From the NCBI RefSeq assembly GCF_902652685.1, contig NZ_CACRUY010000016.1, forward strand, positions 33,857 through 97,856: 64,000 bases of DNA, read 5' to 3'. The notes beneath the pieces were generated by a model, which had not been told where the DNA came from, did no database searches, and saw only the letters and a program-made list of their open reading frames with translations. The DNA is from Mycobacterium sp. Marseille-P9652 (GTDB lineage Bacteria; Actinomycetota; Actinomycetes; Mycobacteriales; Mycobacteriaceae). Position numbers and translations under genes: made by a program. Within the stretch, counting starts at the first letter, position 1. Every line of letters begins with the position of its first letter. This document shows positions 1 to 20,680 of the stretch, piece by piece.

Positions 1-3000
1 GGACTGGCCGGAGCTCAGCTCGCCGCTGGCGTGCAGTATCCATACGCCGGACTGGCCGCCGGTACGCGAATGGACGCTGAACGCACGCCGCCCGGTATCC
101 CCGGCGGATAGCACGGCGATCTGCAGATCGGTGGGCGCACCCTCCGCCAACCTCAGGGGGGCGTGCAAAACGAGTTCGTCGATCACCGGACAGCCGGCGT
201 ACTCGGCGGCCTGCAGCACGACATCGATAAACCCGGTGGCGGGAAAGAGGACGGTGTCGTGCACTTGATGGCCGCGTAGCCAGGCCTGGGTGGCCGTCGA
301 CAACCGACCGGTCAACACGACCTGGTCCTGGTCGGCAAGGTCGATCACCGCACCGAGCAGCGGATGCTCGGTAGGGTCCTGGCCGAGCCCGGACGCGTCG
401 CCGGCCGGGGCCGGGTTCAGCCAGAAGCGGCGATGTTCGAACGGGTAGGTGGGCAGCTCAACGGTGCGGGCGTGCGGATACAGGGCCGACCACGAGGGGC
501 TGTGGCCGTGGTTGTGCAGGTGGGCCAAGGTGGTGGCGAGGTTGTCTTGGTCGGGATGGTCGCGGTGCAAAGTGGTGATGACCGTTGACTGGGTCCGTCC
601 CGCGAGCTGGGCCAGGGTGTCGGTGATCGCCGGGGCCAGGACCGGGTGCGGGGACAGCTCCACGAAGGTGTGCTCCCCGGCGGCCAGTCGCTCGACCACC
701 CGGGCGTGAAATCCGACCGGCTCGCGCAGGTTGCGGAACCAGTACTCGGCGTCCATGGTGGTGGTGTCCACGGGTTCCGACAGCGCCTGTCCCACTGTGG
801 AATAGAGCGGAATACTCGAGGGCATCGGAGTCAGGTCGGCCAGCTCGTCCAGCAGCTGATTTCGGAGGGGCTCCACTTGAGACGAGTGGGATGCGTAATC
901 GACGGCGATCGAGCGGACGTGGATGCCGTCACGCTCACAGGTTGCGGAGAACCCTTCCAGCGCGTCGGGGTTGCCGCTGACGATGGTGTGTGAGGGACCG
1001 TTGATCGCGGCGATGCTCAACGCCTCACCCCAAGGCCTCAGCAGTGGTTCCAGTCGGTCGGCGCTCAGCAGCACCGATGCCATGGCACCGGTACCCCCCA
1101 ATGCGCTGAGCGCCTGACTGCGCCGCGCCACAACTTTGGCGGCGTCCGGCAGTGAAAGCACTCCGGCGATATAGGCCGCGGCGATCTCTCCCTGAGAGTG
1201 GCCGATCACTGCATCGGGGACGATCCCGCAGCGCTTCAACACTTCGGCTAGCGAGACCATCATCGCGAACAGCACCGGCTGCACGACATCGACGCGGTCC
1301 AATGTTGGGGCCCCCGGCTCCTGACATAGAACCGCGCGTACCGACCACCCGGTCAAAGGGCGCAATGCGTTGTCACAGTCGTCGACGGCGTCGGCGAAGA
1401 CGCGGTGATGTTCGTAGAGCTCGCGGCCCATGCCGGGGTACTGGCCGCCCTGGCCGGGCAAGACGAACACGACCTTGCCGCGCGCGTGGGCCAAAAAGGT
1501 GTGACTGGTCAGCTGCGGATGAGTTTGGCCGGCGCGCAGCGCATCCAGGGCGTCCAACAGCTCTTTGCGTGGGTCGGCGGCGGCCGCCGGCGCGGTGATC
1601 ACCGCTCGATAGGGGTGATGGGTGCGAGTGGTGGCCAGGCTGTAGGCCACATCGTCCAAGCCCAGGTCGGGCAGGCCGCTGAGGTGGCGGTGCAGCCGGT
1701 CGGCCTGCGCGCACAACGCGGCGGGGGAGCGCGCCGAAATCGGCCACAAGAGCCCGGCCTCGACGCGGGTTTCCCCGGCCGCGTGTTCGGCCTGCGGGGC
1801 GGGGGCTTGTTGCAGGATCAGGTGGGCGTTGGTGCCGCTGATCCCGAACGAGGACACCCCCGCCGTGCGGGGATGATCGGTGGCCGGCCATGCCACCGGC
1901 TCGGTGAGTAGGCGAACGGTGCCGGACGACCAGTCGATGTGCGGGTTTGGGCGCTCGACGTTGAGGGTCGGGGGCAAGGTGTCGTGGTTCAGGGCCTCGA
2001 CTATCTTGATCATCCCGGCCACGCCGGCGGCGGCCTGGGTGTGGCCGATATTGGATTTGATCGACCCCAACCACAACGGGTGCCCGGCACTGTGGGCGGC
2101 GCCGTAGGTGGCGATCAGGGCACGCGCCTCGATCGGGTCACCCAACGTGGTGCCGGTGCCGTGAGCCTCGACCACATCCACCTCGTCGAGGCCGATTCCG
2201 GCGTTGGCCACGGCCTGGGCGATGACGCGTTGCTGGGCCAGCCCGTTGGGCGCGGTCAAGCCATTGGAGGCGCCGTCCTGGTTGATCGCCGAACCGGCGA
2301 TCACTGCGAACACCTGGTGGTGGTTTTGTTGGGCATCGCTGAGTCGTTCCAGGACCAGTACGGCGGCCCCCTCACCCCAGCCGGTGCCATCGGCGTTGGC
2401 GGAGAACGCTTTACACCTACCGTCGGCGGCCAGCCCGCGTTGGCGGGCGAACTCGGTGAAAATCGTCGGGGTGGTCATCACCGTCACGCCACCGGCCAGC
2501 GCCAGGCTGGACTCTCCCTTGAGTAACGACTCACACGCCCAATGCGCGGCCACCAGCGATGACGAGCAGGCCGTGTCCACGGTGACAGCGGGACCCTGCA
2601 GCCCGAACGCGTACGCGACACGGCCGGAGATCACGCTGGTGGATGAACCGGTCAGGCCATAGCCCTCCGCACCGTCGGAACCACCGGCGCCGTAGGTTTG
2701 CGACCACGCTCCGACGAACACCCCGGTGTCCGAGCCCGCCAACGTGGTGGGATCGATGCGGGCGCTTTCCAACGCTTCCCAGCACACCTCGAGCAGCATT
2801 CGCTGTTGAGGGTCCATGGTTTGGGCCTCGCGCGCCGAGATCCCGAAGAAGTCGGCGTCAAAGCCGGCGACGTCGGCCATGAAACCGCCGGCCCGCGCGT
2901 AGGTCTTGCCGACCGCGTCGGGGTCGGGGTCGAACAGGTCCGCCAGGTTCCAGCCGCGGTCGGAGGGAAAGTCGCCCATTGCGTCGGTGCCGCCAGCCAC

Positions 3001-5199
3001 CAGATCCCACAGTGCCGCCGGCGAATTCACCCCGCCGGGGAAGCGGCACGCCATCCCCACCACGGCGATCGGCTCGTCCACGCGCGCTTGAGCACCCGCC
3101 GGCGCAGCGGCCGAGGCGGGGCCGGTGAGCAACTGACTCAGCCGGGTGGCCAACTCGTCGGGGGTGGGGTAGTCGAAGGCCAGGGTGGGCGGTAACTCCA
3201 GTTCGGTAACGGCTTTCAGCCGGTCAATCAACTCGGTCACCTTCACCGAGTCGAAACCCAGGTCCTTGAATGTGAGCTCGGGATCGAGGTCCTGAGGGCT
3301 GGCTTGGCCCAGCACCTTTGCCGCCTGCGCGCACACCTCTTTCACAAGCATGTCGTGTTGCTGCTGACGCAGGGTGCGAAGTCGTTGGGCCAATCCCGAG
3401 TCGGCGAGCGCGGCGGCGCCTGCGTCATCAGCGTCTTGCTGCTCCGGCGCGGGAGTCGTCCCGTCGATGCGGGTGAACTGATCGTGCATGTACAGCTGTA
3501 GGCAGTCCCTTCGCCTGACCTTGCCGCTAGTGGTCAGGGGGATCGAACCCTGTTGCACCAGAACGAGATCCGCCACGCTCAGACCGTGCGCCCGCGAAAT
3601 CGCGGCGGTGATTTCACGCCTGAGGGTAATGATCCTGCGAGCGGCCGCCTCGTCGGGCTCGTCCCGCTTCTTGACTTCGACGATTGTGACCAGCTGCTCG
3701 GCGCCGTCATCGCCCGCAACCGCAATGGCCACGCAGCGGTTATGCGTGATCTCCTGGATCGTTTCCTCGATGTCGTCGGCGGGGTAGTTGCGCCCGTAGA
3801 CGATCAGAAGATCTTTGATCCGGCCGACGATGAACAGCTCCCCCTGAGAAACGAAGCCCAAGTCTCCGGTTCTCAGCCAAGGGCTCTCGGGTGTGCCGGC
3901 CGACGCACCGACCAGCGTTGCGCCGAAGGTGCGTTGGGTTTCCTCGGGCTTCTGCCAATAGCCGGCTGCGACGTTGTCGCCATGCACCCAGATCTCACCG
4001 ACCGTTCCGTCCGGCAGCTCGGAACCGGTGTCGCGGTTGACGATGCGCACCATCGGTGACGGCGGCACGCGGTAACTGACTAGCGGCGTGCCGTCGCCGT
4101 TCGCGGACCGCTCCGCAAGGCCGGCGGTCAACTTCTCGGCTTCGAACCAAACGCTGGCCGGTTCTCGACCCCACCGGCCGGTGGCCACGTACACCACGGC
4201 CTCCGCCAGCCCATACGAGGGCCGGATCACTTCGGGGCGGAGATTGAACTGAGCGAAGCGCTCCGAGAACCGCCGCAGCGTCGCGGGCTGCACGCGTTCA
4301 CTCCCGTTGATGATGGCGTGCACACCGCCAAGGTCCAGCCCTGCCATGTCGTCGTCCGACGTTTTCCGCACCGCCAATTCGAAGGCAACGTTCGGCGCTG
4401 CCGTGAACACGCGACTTCTGCTTGCCAGCAATTGCATCCAGCGCGCCGGCCGCTGCAGGAAGGACACGGGGCTCATCATCACGCAGTGATTTCCGCCCAG
4501 AACCGGCATGACGGTTCCCAATACCAAGCCCATGTCATGAAACAGGGGTATCCACTGCACCAAGGTGGTGTCCGGCGGGGTAATCCCTCCGTGCTCTGCG
4601 AAGAGATCGGCCGTCAACTGTTCGTAATTCACCCGAATGTTTCTGTGCGAGATCATCACTCCCGCGGGTATCCGTGTCGACCCGGACGTGTATTGCAAAT
4701 GCGCAATGCTGGGCGGGTCATCGATCTCGACAGCGGACACCATCTCGGAGTCCAGGTCCAGCAGATCAAGCTCGATGACTGACGGTGCAGCCTCGCCCGG
4801 CTTCGAAAAGATGTGGTCGGCGAGGCTGCCTGCGACGGAGGACGTGGTCAGGATGGCGGCAGGCGACGCGTCACGCAGGACAGCGCCGACTCGCTCATCG
4901 GCGGCGCCGCCCAGCGGTTCCGACAGCGGAACCGCGATCATCCCGGCCTCCAACGTGCCCAGAAACGCGGCGACGTAGTGGAGTCCTTGGGGCGCCGATA
5001 TCACGACGCGGTCACCGGTTGATCCGCAAGACCTCAGCTCGCGTGCGACGTTGAGCGTTCGCCGATACAACTGCGACCACGTCAGGGTTTCCGCGGCGCC
5101 GGCCCAGTCCTGCTCGTAATTGAGAAAGGTATACGCGGTCTCGCTGGGTCGTAGCTTCGCGTGCTTCCGCAGCGCCGCCGGGATGGAAGGCTCGGTCAC
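1..5199 (-). CDS. FAAL-ACP-KS-AT-DH polyketide synthase, partial (C-terminus outside window)
   Basis: This protein activates a fatty acid as acyl-AMP, loads it on its own ACP and extends it. Visible order over 1733 residues: fatty acyl-AMP ligase (about 1-585, with [12 protein letters not shown] and YGLAEA), ACP (DLGFDS, phosphopantetheine Ser about 651), KS (about 715-1140, VDTACSSS, Cys about 878), AT (about 1250-1560, GHSQGE, Ser about 1335, then YASH) and the start of a DH (about 1600 onward). YASH at the AT specificity position is the methylmalonyl-type signature, so a methyl branch is expected. The DH motif reads [10 protein letters not shown], with Asp where the usual HxxxGxxxxP has Gly. 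The GTG at 5199 is chosen because an in-frame stop lies about 50 bases upstream and no other start intervenes; no clear ribosome site is seen. The gene is divergent from the TylF gene. ER, KR and final ACP would lie beyond the edge. The FAAL-PKS class is certain; the acid loaded is unknown. Confidence 0.93.
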   Translation of the reverse strand, partial: MTEPSIPAALRKHAKLRPSETAYTFLNYEQDWAGAAETLTWSQLYRRTLNVARELRSCGSTGDRVVISAPQGLHYVAAFLGTLEAGMIAVPLSEPLGGAADERVGAVLRDASPAAILTTSSVAGSLADHIFSKPGEAAPSVIELDLLDLDSEMVSAVEIDDPPSIAHLQYTSGSTRIPAGVMISHRNIRVNYEQLTADLFAEHGGITPPDTTLVQWIPLFHDMGLVLGTVMPVLGGNHCVMMSPVSFLQRPARWMQLLASRSRVFTAAPNVAFELAVRKTSDDDMAGLDLGGVHAIINGSERVQPATLRRFSERFAQFNLRPEVIRPSYGLAEAVVYVATGRWGREPASVWFEAEKLTAGLAERSANGDGTPLVSYRVPPSPMVRIVNRDTGSELPDGTVGEIWVHGDNVAAGYWQKPEETQRTFGATLVGASAGTPESPWLRTGDLGFVSQGELFIVGRIKDLLIVYGRNYPADDIEETIQEITHNRCVAIAVAGDDGAEQLVTIVEVKKRDEPDEAAARRIITLRREITAAISRAHGLSVADLVLVQQGSIPLTTSGKVRRRDCLQLYMHDQFTRIDGTTPAPEQQDADDAGAAALADSGLAQRLRTLRQQQHDMLVKEVCAQAAKVLGQASPQDLDPELTFKDLGFDSVKVTELIDRLKAVTELELPPTLAFDYPTPDELATRLSQLLTGPASAAAPAGAQARVDEPIAVVGMACRFPGGVNSPAALWDLVAGGTDAMGDFPSDRGWNLADLFDPDPDAVGKTYARAGGFMADVAGFDADFFGISAREAQTMDPQQRMLLEVCWEALESARIDPTTLAGSDTGVFVGAWSQTYGAGGSDGAEGYGLTGSSTSVISGRVAYAFGLQGPAVTVDTACSSSLVAAHWACESLLKGESSLALAGGVTVMTTPTIFTEFARQRGLAADGRCKAFSANADGTGWGEGAAVLVLERLSDAQQNHHQVFAVIAGSAINQDGASNGLTAPNGLAQQRVIAQAVANAGIGLDEVDVVEAHGTGTTLGDPIEARALIATYGAAHSAGHPLWLGSIKSNIGHTQAAAGVAGMIKIVEALNHDTLPPTLNVERPNPHIDWSSGTVRLLTEPVAWPATDHPRTAGVSSFGISGTNAHLILQQAPAPQAEHAAGETRVEAGLLWPISARSPAALCAQADRLHRHLSGLPDLGLDDVAYSLATTRTHHPYRAVITAPAAAADPRKELLDALDALRAGQTHPQLTSHTFLAHARGKVVFVLPGQGGQYPGMGRELYEHHRVFADAVDDCDNALRPLTGWSVRAVLCQEPGAPTLDRVDVVQPVLFAMMVSLAEVLKRCGIVPDAVIGHSQGEIAAAYIAGVLSLPDAAKVVARRSQALSALGGTGAMASVLLSADRLEPLLRPWGEALSIAAINGPSHTIVSGNPDALEGFSATCERDGIHVRSIAVDYASHSSQVEPLRNQLLDELADLTPMPSSIPLYSTVGQALSEPVDTTTMDAEYWFRNLREPVGFHARVVERLAAGEHTFVELSPHPVLAPAITDTLAQLAGRTQSTVITTLHRDHPDQDNLATTLAHLHNHGHSPSWSALYPHARTVELPTYPFEHRRFWLNPAPAGDASGLGQDPTEHPLLGAVIDLADQDQVVLTGRLSTATQAWLRGHQVHDTVLFPATGFIDVVLQAAEYAGCPVIDELVLHAPLRLAEGAPTDLQIAVLSAGDTGRRAFSVHSRTGGQSGVWILHASGELSSGQS

Positions 5200-5592
5200 A
5201 GCGGCAGGCCAGCGTGAAACAGGTGGGCCTTGGCGCCACAGGGCCCTTCGTTATCCATGCGACGTTTTGACCGCACCGCGCGCTCACCCGGCAGCCCTTC
5301 GACAGGGCAAAAGCCGTCGGTGTGCCGCACGATCACCAACCTTGGAAGAAGAGGACGGTTCTTCGAGTCGGGGAATTATTACACAGCTGTCCAACGCGTT
5401 GGGTATCTTGGCGAATCATTACGTCATCGCCGCAGGCTTGGGAGTCCTCGCTGTCTGGGCTGTCCAACAGCCGACGGATGGCACCGCGGAGCGATCGGCG
5501 GTGAGCGCAAGAACCTGGACATCGCCTCGTGGCTTCCGCGCCAAAGCGGAGGTGCAAGAGACCGCGTCAGTCGAGCGTCGGAAGGTGAGTAC
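5200..5592. promoter_or_regulatory. Divergent intergenic region between FAAL-PKS and TylF genes
   Basis: This 393-base region has no convincing gene. Two perfect palindromes abut each other: ACAGCTGT at 5383-5390 and CCAACGCGTTGG at 5391-5402. The second contains the core AACnnGTT also present in the operators upstream of the PKS and mbtH genes. A relatively AT-rich patch (5370-5425) surrounds them and could hold promoters for both directions. Open frames across this region are short and have no recognisable domain. Confidence 0.45.
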
Positions 5593-6717
5593 GTGAGGGT
5601 AGTCGACAGTCGGAAGTCGTATAGGCCGGCGGCGGTCGATCGGGCGAGTCTTCACCGTGTGTGGCAAGCGATGCTTGTCGGCAGCGCGATCGCCGTGGCT
5701 GTCGCGTGTTATTTCGCGCCCGTGGTACTCGTCGTGCTCGGCGTGCTTGTGCTGCTGCTTGTCGGTGCTCGCTTGGCTTATCCGGGTCGCGACCGTTACA
5801 TCCCCAACTTATATGCCCGGGACACCAGGGTTTATGACGATGCCTATCGCGCATTCATCGCGCGCACGCTCAAGGACATCCGGCGGTGCAAAATTCGTGG
5901 CCACACGTTGTTGTGGGAAGCAAGGCGACTGCCGGAACCGAGCCGCCAGAATTCCGACGAATTGTTTCTCGATTTGGGCGTCTGGCTCGGCTGGTCGACG
6001 AGGCTGACATCTGACGCTTCGGGCCGCCAGGTATACGGCTTCGATACCTTCGAGGGTCTTGTCGAAGACTGGCAAGTCGACGACCAGATGCTTATCAAGC
6101 GTGGCAGCTTCTCGCTATCGGAACCGCTCGCCAAGCGTTCCATGCGGGACACCGGCGTGAGCCTGCGCGACGGGATACCCGCGGAGCTCGGTCGCAAGGT
6201 CCAATTCATCAAGGGAAGCACCTACGAGACACTGACCCCGTTCTTGGCCGACCGGCCGGCCTGCCCGATTCGGCTCTTCCACATGGATTTGGACACCTAC
6301 GAGAGTTGCCTGCACGCCTTGGAAACATGCAAGGACCGATTCGTCGAAGGATCGATTCTTGTCTTTGACGAATACCTTGTCACGAACGCCGAAATGCGGG
6401 CATTTTTCGAGTTTCAAGACAAGTACGAGCTGGAATGGCGATATCGGGCCTGGGGGCTCGAAATCATGGAGATGAACCTCGAGATGGTCGTCTCGCGGTG
6501 GAAGCGCGCGGCGTACTACGTCATGTGGATCGCAGCGTATTGGTTGGCGGGCGACGGCAGCTATGTGTGGAAGTTCTTCGGCAGACGGTTCTGGCGATTC
6601 TGGCTGGGTGCACCGATCGGCGACATCCTTTTCATACTTGGCGCTGCCGGGCAACGGAAATCGGTAAGCCTGGAAATCACCGGTCTGGGTAAGTTGGGCC
6701 GGACATCCCCACGATGA
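5593..6717 (+). CDS. TylF/macrocin-type SAM O-methyltransferase with membrane anchor
   Basis: A 374-residue protein. The core (about 110-300) is TylF-like: LFLDLGVWLGWSTR as the SAM-binding region, VYGFDTFEGL, and HMDLDTYESC followed by VFDEY, the metal-site acidic motifs of this family. TylF enzymes methylate sugar hydroxyls, and related enzymes methylate rhamnose in mycobacterial glycopeptidolipids, so a sugar on the lipopeptide is the likely substrate. A hydrophobic stretch at about residues 20-52 looks like one or two membrane segments. An aromatic-rich hydrophobic tail follows the catalytic core, so the enzyme is probably membrane-bound. GTG 5593 is preferred because GGAAGG lies at 5580-5585; the frame stays open upstream without a good start. 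Its stop overlaps the start of the glycosyltransferase (ATGA), implying translational coupling and a shared job. Confidence 0.85.
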   Translation: MRVVDSRKSYRPAAVDRASLHRVWQAMLVGSAIAVAVACYFAPVVLVVLGVLVLLLVGARLAYPGRDRYIPNLYARDTRVYDDAYRAFIARTLKDIRRCKIRGHTLLWEARRLPEPSRQNSDELFLDLGVWLGWSTRLTSDASGRQVYGFDTFEGLVEDWQVDDQMLIKRGSFSLSEPLAKRSMRDTGVSLRDGIPAELGRKVQFIKGSTYETLTPFLADRPACPIRLFHMDLDTYESCLHALETCKDRFVEGSILVFDEYLVTNAEMRAFFEFQDKYELEWRYRAWGLEIMEMNLEMVVSRWKRAAYYVMWIAAYWLAGDGSYVWKFFGRRFWRFWLGAPIGDILFILGAAGQRKSVSLEITGLGKLGRTSPR

Positions 6718-7982
6718 AATTTGTACTCGCGAGCTGGGGAAGCCGCGGCGACGTCGAACCGATCCTCGCGGCGGGCCGCGAGCTGGTGCGCCGCGGGCAC
6801 GAGGTCTGCATGGCCGTGCCGCCGGACCTGGTGGGCTTCACGCAATCGGTCGGAGTCGAGGCCGTCGGCTTCGGCCCCGAGGCGCAACCCATTCTGGACG
6901 CGCACCGCGAATTCTGGACCCACTTCTTCAGCCGCCCCTGGCGGATCCGGGACTTGGTTAGGTCGCGGCTCGAAGTCTCCGCACCCCTGCTGCGCGCGTG
7001 GCAGGAGATGAGCACGACGCTGTTGTCGCTGGCGGACGGGTCTGACCTGATATTCACCGGCATCAACTTCGAGGATGCCGCCGCCAACATCGCCGAGTAT
7101 TACGGCATTCCGCTCGCCACCTTGCATTACTTCCCGCTGCGGCCGAACAGCCAGACCCTGCCGCTACTGCCGGCGCGAATGGCGCGCGCGGCGGTTACGG
7201 CATATTGGTGGGTCTCGTGGCAAGCGACAAAGAAGGTCGAGGAAGCCCAGCGCCGCGACCTCGGACTGCCAAAGGCGAGGGGACCGGCGGCACGGCGAAT
7301 CACTGAACGAGGATCTCTGGAGATCCAGGCCTACGACGAGGCGTTCTATCCCGGCCTGGCCGGCGAATGGGCGGGGTATAAACGTCAACGTCCATTTGTT
7401 GGCGCGCTCACCCTCGGGTTGGCCACGGATGCCGATGAGGACGTCGCATCCTGGATCGCCGCGGGTACGCCTCCGATTTATTTCGGCTTCGGCAGCACCC
7501 CGCTCGCATCTCCGGCCGACACAATCGCGATGATCGGCGCGGCCTGCGCGGAGTTGGGTGAGCGGGCGCTGGTGGGCGCCGCCGGAGCCGACTTCAGCGG
7601 CGTCCGTACTCCTGACCATGTCAGGGTGGCGGGCGCGGTGAATTTCTCGTCCGTCTTTCCCGCGTGCCGCGCGGTTGTGCACCACGGGGGCACGGGCACC
7701 ACGTCGATGGGCCTGCGCGCCGGCATCCCCACCCTGGTTCTCCCGACGGATATCGATCAGACGCTCTCCGGATCCAGGGTCAAACGGCTCGAGGTGGGCA
7801 CCGCACGACGGTTCTCGAGAACGACCAAAGAATCGCTCGTGGCGGATCTGCGCACCATTCTCGCCCCGGAATATGTCGCCCGTGCGCGCGAGCTTGCCAC
7901 CCGGATGACCGACCCCGCCAAAAGCGTCGCTGCGGCCGCCGACCTTCTCGAGGATTTCGCCCGCTCGCGCCGCATTAGCTGA
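6714..7982 (+). CDS. GT1-family glycosyltransferase (Rtf/Gtf-like)
   Basis: A 422-residue GT-B enzyme that should move a sugar from a nucleotide donor to a lipid or peptide hydroxyl. The N-terminus (FVLASWGSRGDVEPILAAGR) is the typical acceptor-domain start of the family that includes glycopeptidolipid glycosyltransferases and the ericlosyl/vancosaminyl-type enzymes. The donor-binding motif HHGGTGTTSMGLRAGIP is at about residues 323-339. The start ATG overlaps the TylF stop. With two Thr-like adenylation domains downstream, Thr side chains are plausible acceptors. The sugar cannot be read from sequence. No second glycosyltransferase and no sugar-biosynthesis genes are in the window, so either one sugar is added or other genes lie to the left. 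Confidence 0.88.
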   Translation: MKFVLASWGSRGDVEPILAAGRELVRRGHEVCMAVPPDLVGFTQSVGVEAVGFGPEAQPILDAHREFWTHFFSRPWRIRDLVRSRLEVSAPLLRAWQEMSTTLLSLADGSDLIFTGINFEDAAANIAEYYGIPLATLHYFPLRPNSQTLPLLPARMARAAVTAYWWVSWQATKKVEEAQRRDLGLPKARGPAARRITERGSLEIQAYDEAFYPGLAGEWAGYKRQRPFVGALTLGLATDADEDVASWIAAGTPPIYFGFGSTPLASPADTIAMIGAACAELGERALVGAAGADFSGVRTPDHVRVAGAVNFSSVFPACRAVVHHGGTGTTSMGLRAGIPTLVLPTDIDQTLSGSRVKRLEVGTARRFSRTTKESLVADLRTILAPEYVARARELATRMTDPAKSVAAAADLLEDFARSRRIS

Positions 7983-8076
7983 TCCCCGACGGCCGGCGGC
8001 GAATAGGGCAGACCGCGACGGACCTGGCGTCGCGCGGCAATTAGGGATTCGGATGACACGTGTCTGGCCAGGGAAG

Positions 8077-8112
8077 TATGGTCTAGAACTTGTTGTACCC
8101 ATGTTCAGTAGA
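8077..8112 (+). repeat. Duplicated 36-bp leader, copy 1 (upstream of PKS)
   Basis: This block and the one at 20358-20393 agree at 34 of 36 positions by eye; the differences are C/T at 8083 and G/A at 8095. Similarity continues, more weakly, through a ribosome site (GGGAGA here, GGGAGG there) and into the first codons of mbtH. It is therefore a duplicated promoter/leader and not a short chance match. Confidence 0.9.
8084..8097 (+). promoter_or_regulatory. KstR-like TetR operator candidate, site 1
   Basis: TAGAACTTGTTGTA fits the published KstR consensus TnnAACnnGTTnnA at every fixed position. The left half-site TAGAAC is the canonical one; the right half GTTGTA is less symmetric than the ideal GTTCTA. 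It lies about 30 bases upstream of the mbtH-remnant start and 98 bases upstream of the PKS ATG. Binding by KstR itself is inference; another TetR protein could use the same core. Confidence 0.5.
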
Positions 8113-8126
8113 TCGGGAGACGCAGG

Positions 8127-8194
8127 TTGAGCAGCAATCCGTTCGAACGCAGCGGCACTCTTTTCTTCTTCGTCCGGACGATGGGCGGCAGGAA

Positions 8195-8198
<4 letters not shown>
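8127..8198 (+). pseudogene. mbtH 5' remnant forming a 23-codon leader ORF
   Basis: TTG 8127 with GGGAGA six bases upstream opens a 23-codon frame beginning LSSNPFERSGTLFFFV, which matches the N-terminus of the intact MbtH at 20409 ([16 protein letters not shown]). The start contexts also match at DNA level: TTGAGCAGCAATCCGTTCGA against GTGAGCATCAATCCGTTCGA. The similarity then stops and the frame ends in a TGA sharing bases with the PKS start (ATGA, 8195-8198). It lacks the rest of MbtH, including NDEEQxSLWP, so it cannot serve as an MbtH. It may now act only as a coupled leader peptide for the PKS. Confidence 0.75.
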
Positions 8199-19162
<10,964 letters not shown>

Positions 19163-19172
19163 GCGTGAGGCG

Positions 19173-20033
19173 CTAGGCGGCCGCGGTCCGGAGTTGGGAT
19201 CGGAGGATCCGGTACTCCAACAAGCCGGCCCGCATCTGCTCGTAGATCGCGGACCCGGGCAGCGCGAGGAAGTTCGCCACGCGGGCGTTGTCGTCGCCGT
19301 AGACCTGGGCCCAGGTGTCACTGGCCTGATCGCGCGACGCCAACACGTTGGCGGTGATGTCGCGGTCGCTTTCGGTGACGAAGCCCAGGCGCTTCAGGCG
19401 CATTCGCACCTGGTCCCAGTCCTCGGGACTCAGGAAGTCGGTGTGCAGGAACCAGCCTCCGGGACGGAGAATCCGGCCGACCTCCTTGAGGAATTTCGGC
19501 AGATTGCCGTAGGAGTGTGACGACTCCACGTTGATGATGGCATCGCAGGAGTCGTCGGCCAGGGGGACGTCGAGGGCGTTGCCGACGCGGAAGTCGATGG
19601 GGTTCTTGGTGTGCGCTTTGCGGCAGAAGGCGATCGCCTCCGAGGACATGTCGATGCCGATCACTTCGGAGCGGAACTTCTCGGCCACGGTCGCGGTGTT
19701 GCCGCCGCGACCACATCCGATGTCGACGATCGTGCGGCCGTTCAGGTCGAGCGCACCGACGAGTTCGAGCACGAGCCGCACCGAGTTGACGTTGAAGGTT
19801 CCTTCGCGAATCTCGAACGCCGCTTCGTTGTTCGAATCGATCGGCAGGTATCCGTAATTGAGGAAGAACGAGACGTTGGCGACCCCGACCTCCTCGAGGC
19901 GCTGACTGAGCATGTTGTAGAAGTTGCGCCAGCCATCCGCGGTGGTGGACAGCAAGTCGTCGGCCAGGTGCGCGGACATGGCAACCGGCGATTGTTCCCC
20001 CGACTGCGTCGATGATTCGCTGCTGGAGTTCAT
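19173..20033 (-). CDS. SAM-dependent methyltransferase, lipid O-methyltransferase-like
   Basis: A 286-residue class I methyltransferase. Motif I is VDIGCGRGGNTATVAEKF (about 103-120), followed by EVIGIDMSSEAI and DAIINVESSHSYGN. The region before motif I (FFLNYGY) recalls the mycobacterial phthiotriol methyltransferase and glycopeptidolipid fatty-acid O-methyltransferase group. A natural substrate is the hydroxyl left by PKS module 1, by analogy with fatty-acid 3-O-methylation in glycopeptidolipids; that role is inference. It converges on the PKS with 10 bases between stops and is divergent from mbtH. The start could be ATG 20033 (GAGTGAGG upstream) or a downstream ATG at about 19979. An N-methyltransferase role or another acceptor cannot be excluded. 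Confidence 0.85.
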   Translation of the reverse strand: MNSSSESSTQSGEQSPVAMSAHLADDLLSTTADGWRNFYNMLSQRLEEVGVANVSFFLNYGYLPIDSNNEAAFEIREGTFNVNSVRLVLELVGALDLNGRTIVDIGCGRGGNTATVAEKFRSEVIGIDMSSEAIAFCRKAHTKNPIDFRVGNALDVPLADDSCDAIINVESSHSYGNLPKFLKEVGRILRPGGWFLHTDFLSPEDWDQVRMRLKRLGFVTESDRDITANVLASRDQASDTWAQVYGDDNARVANFLALPGSAIYEQMRAGLLEYRILRSQLRTAAA

Positions 20034-20357
20034 GAATGTCGCCTCACTCGGAGATTGGTCATCGGAGAAACTGCCGGGCTCGGATCGTGTCGGGGCGAGA
20101 TTACGCGCGTTCGCCGCGCCACTGTATTGATTTGTGCGGTGTTCACAGTAGACGCGGCGTTTGCGGCGGGAAAGGGCGTCGCGGCCGTCGGTAAAGGCCG
20201 GTCGCCCGAGCCGACGGCGCGAATGACGTTAGGCGTTTCGGAGCCGATTCCTCCCACCGGGACCCGCATGATCGACGCCCGCGGGCGGGCAGTTCGGGGG
20301 CCGCGGTGAACGCCGTCAATTTCCTGTGAAGACGGTGCAACATCTGACGGCCTCCAC

Positions 20358-20393
20358 TATGGTTTAGAACTTGTTATACCCATGTTCAGTAGA
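20358..20393 (+). repeat. Duplicated 36-bp leader, copy 2 (upstream of mbtH)
   Basis: Partner of the block at 8077-8112, with 34 of 36 positions identical by eye. As this copy precedes an intact mbtH, it is the probable source and the PKS copy the derivative. Confidence 0.9.
20365..20378 (+). promoter_or_regulatory. KstR-like TetR operator candidate, site 2
   Basis: TAGAACTTGTTATA fits TnnAACnnGTTnnA at all fixed positions, 31 bases upstream of the mbtH start. Two sites at equivalent places suggest that PKS and NRPS transcription is co-regulated. Confidence 0.5.
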
Positions 20394-20408
20394 CGGCCGG
20401 GAGGCTCT

Positions 20409-20633
20409 GTGAGCATCAATCCGTTCGATGACGAAGGTGGAACGTTTTTCGTCTTGGTCAACGACGAGGAGCAGCACAGCCTGTGGCCGACCTTCGCCGA
20501 CGTCCCGGCGGGCTGGCGGGTGGTCTACGGGGAAGCCGACCGCGCCGCATGCCTGGACTACATCGAACAGAACTGGACCGACATACGGCCGAAGAGTTTG
20601 CGCGAGAGGTTGGCTGCGGGACTGGCGAATTGA
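20409..20633 (+). CDS. MbtH-like protein
   Basis: A 74-residue MbtH-family protein, which binds and activates adenylation domains of partner NRPSs. It shows the family hallmarks in order: [24 protein letters not shown], then [21 protein letters not shown] 20409 is chosen because GGGAGG precedes it by four bases and homologues start S-x-N-P-F; an in-frame ATG at 20382 lies inside the duplicated leader. It is the first gene of the mbtH-NRPS-NRPS operon. Its TGA overlaps an in-frame TTG (20630) of the NRPS frame, so the NRPS may be translationally coupled to it. Confidence 0.95.
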   Translation: MSINPFDDEGGTFFVLVNDEEQHSLWPTFADVPAGWRVVYGEADRAACLDYIEQNWTDIRPKSLRERLAAGLAN

Positions 20634-20680
20634 GGCGCCCCGACGAGGACTGCCAAGAGGACATTGAGCAGGTAGGCCGA

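Larger units (their letters stand above)
20034..20408. promoter_or_regulatory. Divergent regulatory region between methyltransferase and mbtH-NRPS operon
   Basis: This 375-base region has no supported gene. Its right end carries the duplicated leader (20358-20393) with a KstR-like operator, followed by GGGAGG and the GTG of mbtH. The rest is GC-rich with no clear repeat. The methyltransferase promoter should lie near 20040-20150. Confidence 0.5.

Noticed and set aside
8101-8194. Upstream ATG at 8101 as the PKS start
   Set aside because: The extra residues come from the duplicated leader and from the mbtH remnant read in another frame; the ATG at 8195 directly precedes the KS domain.
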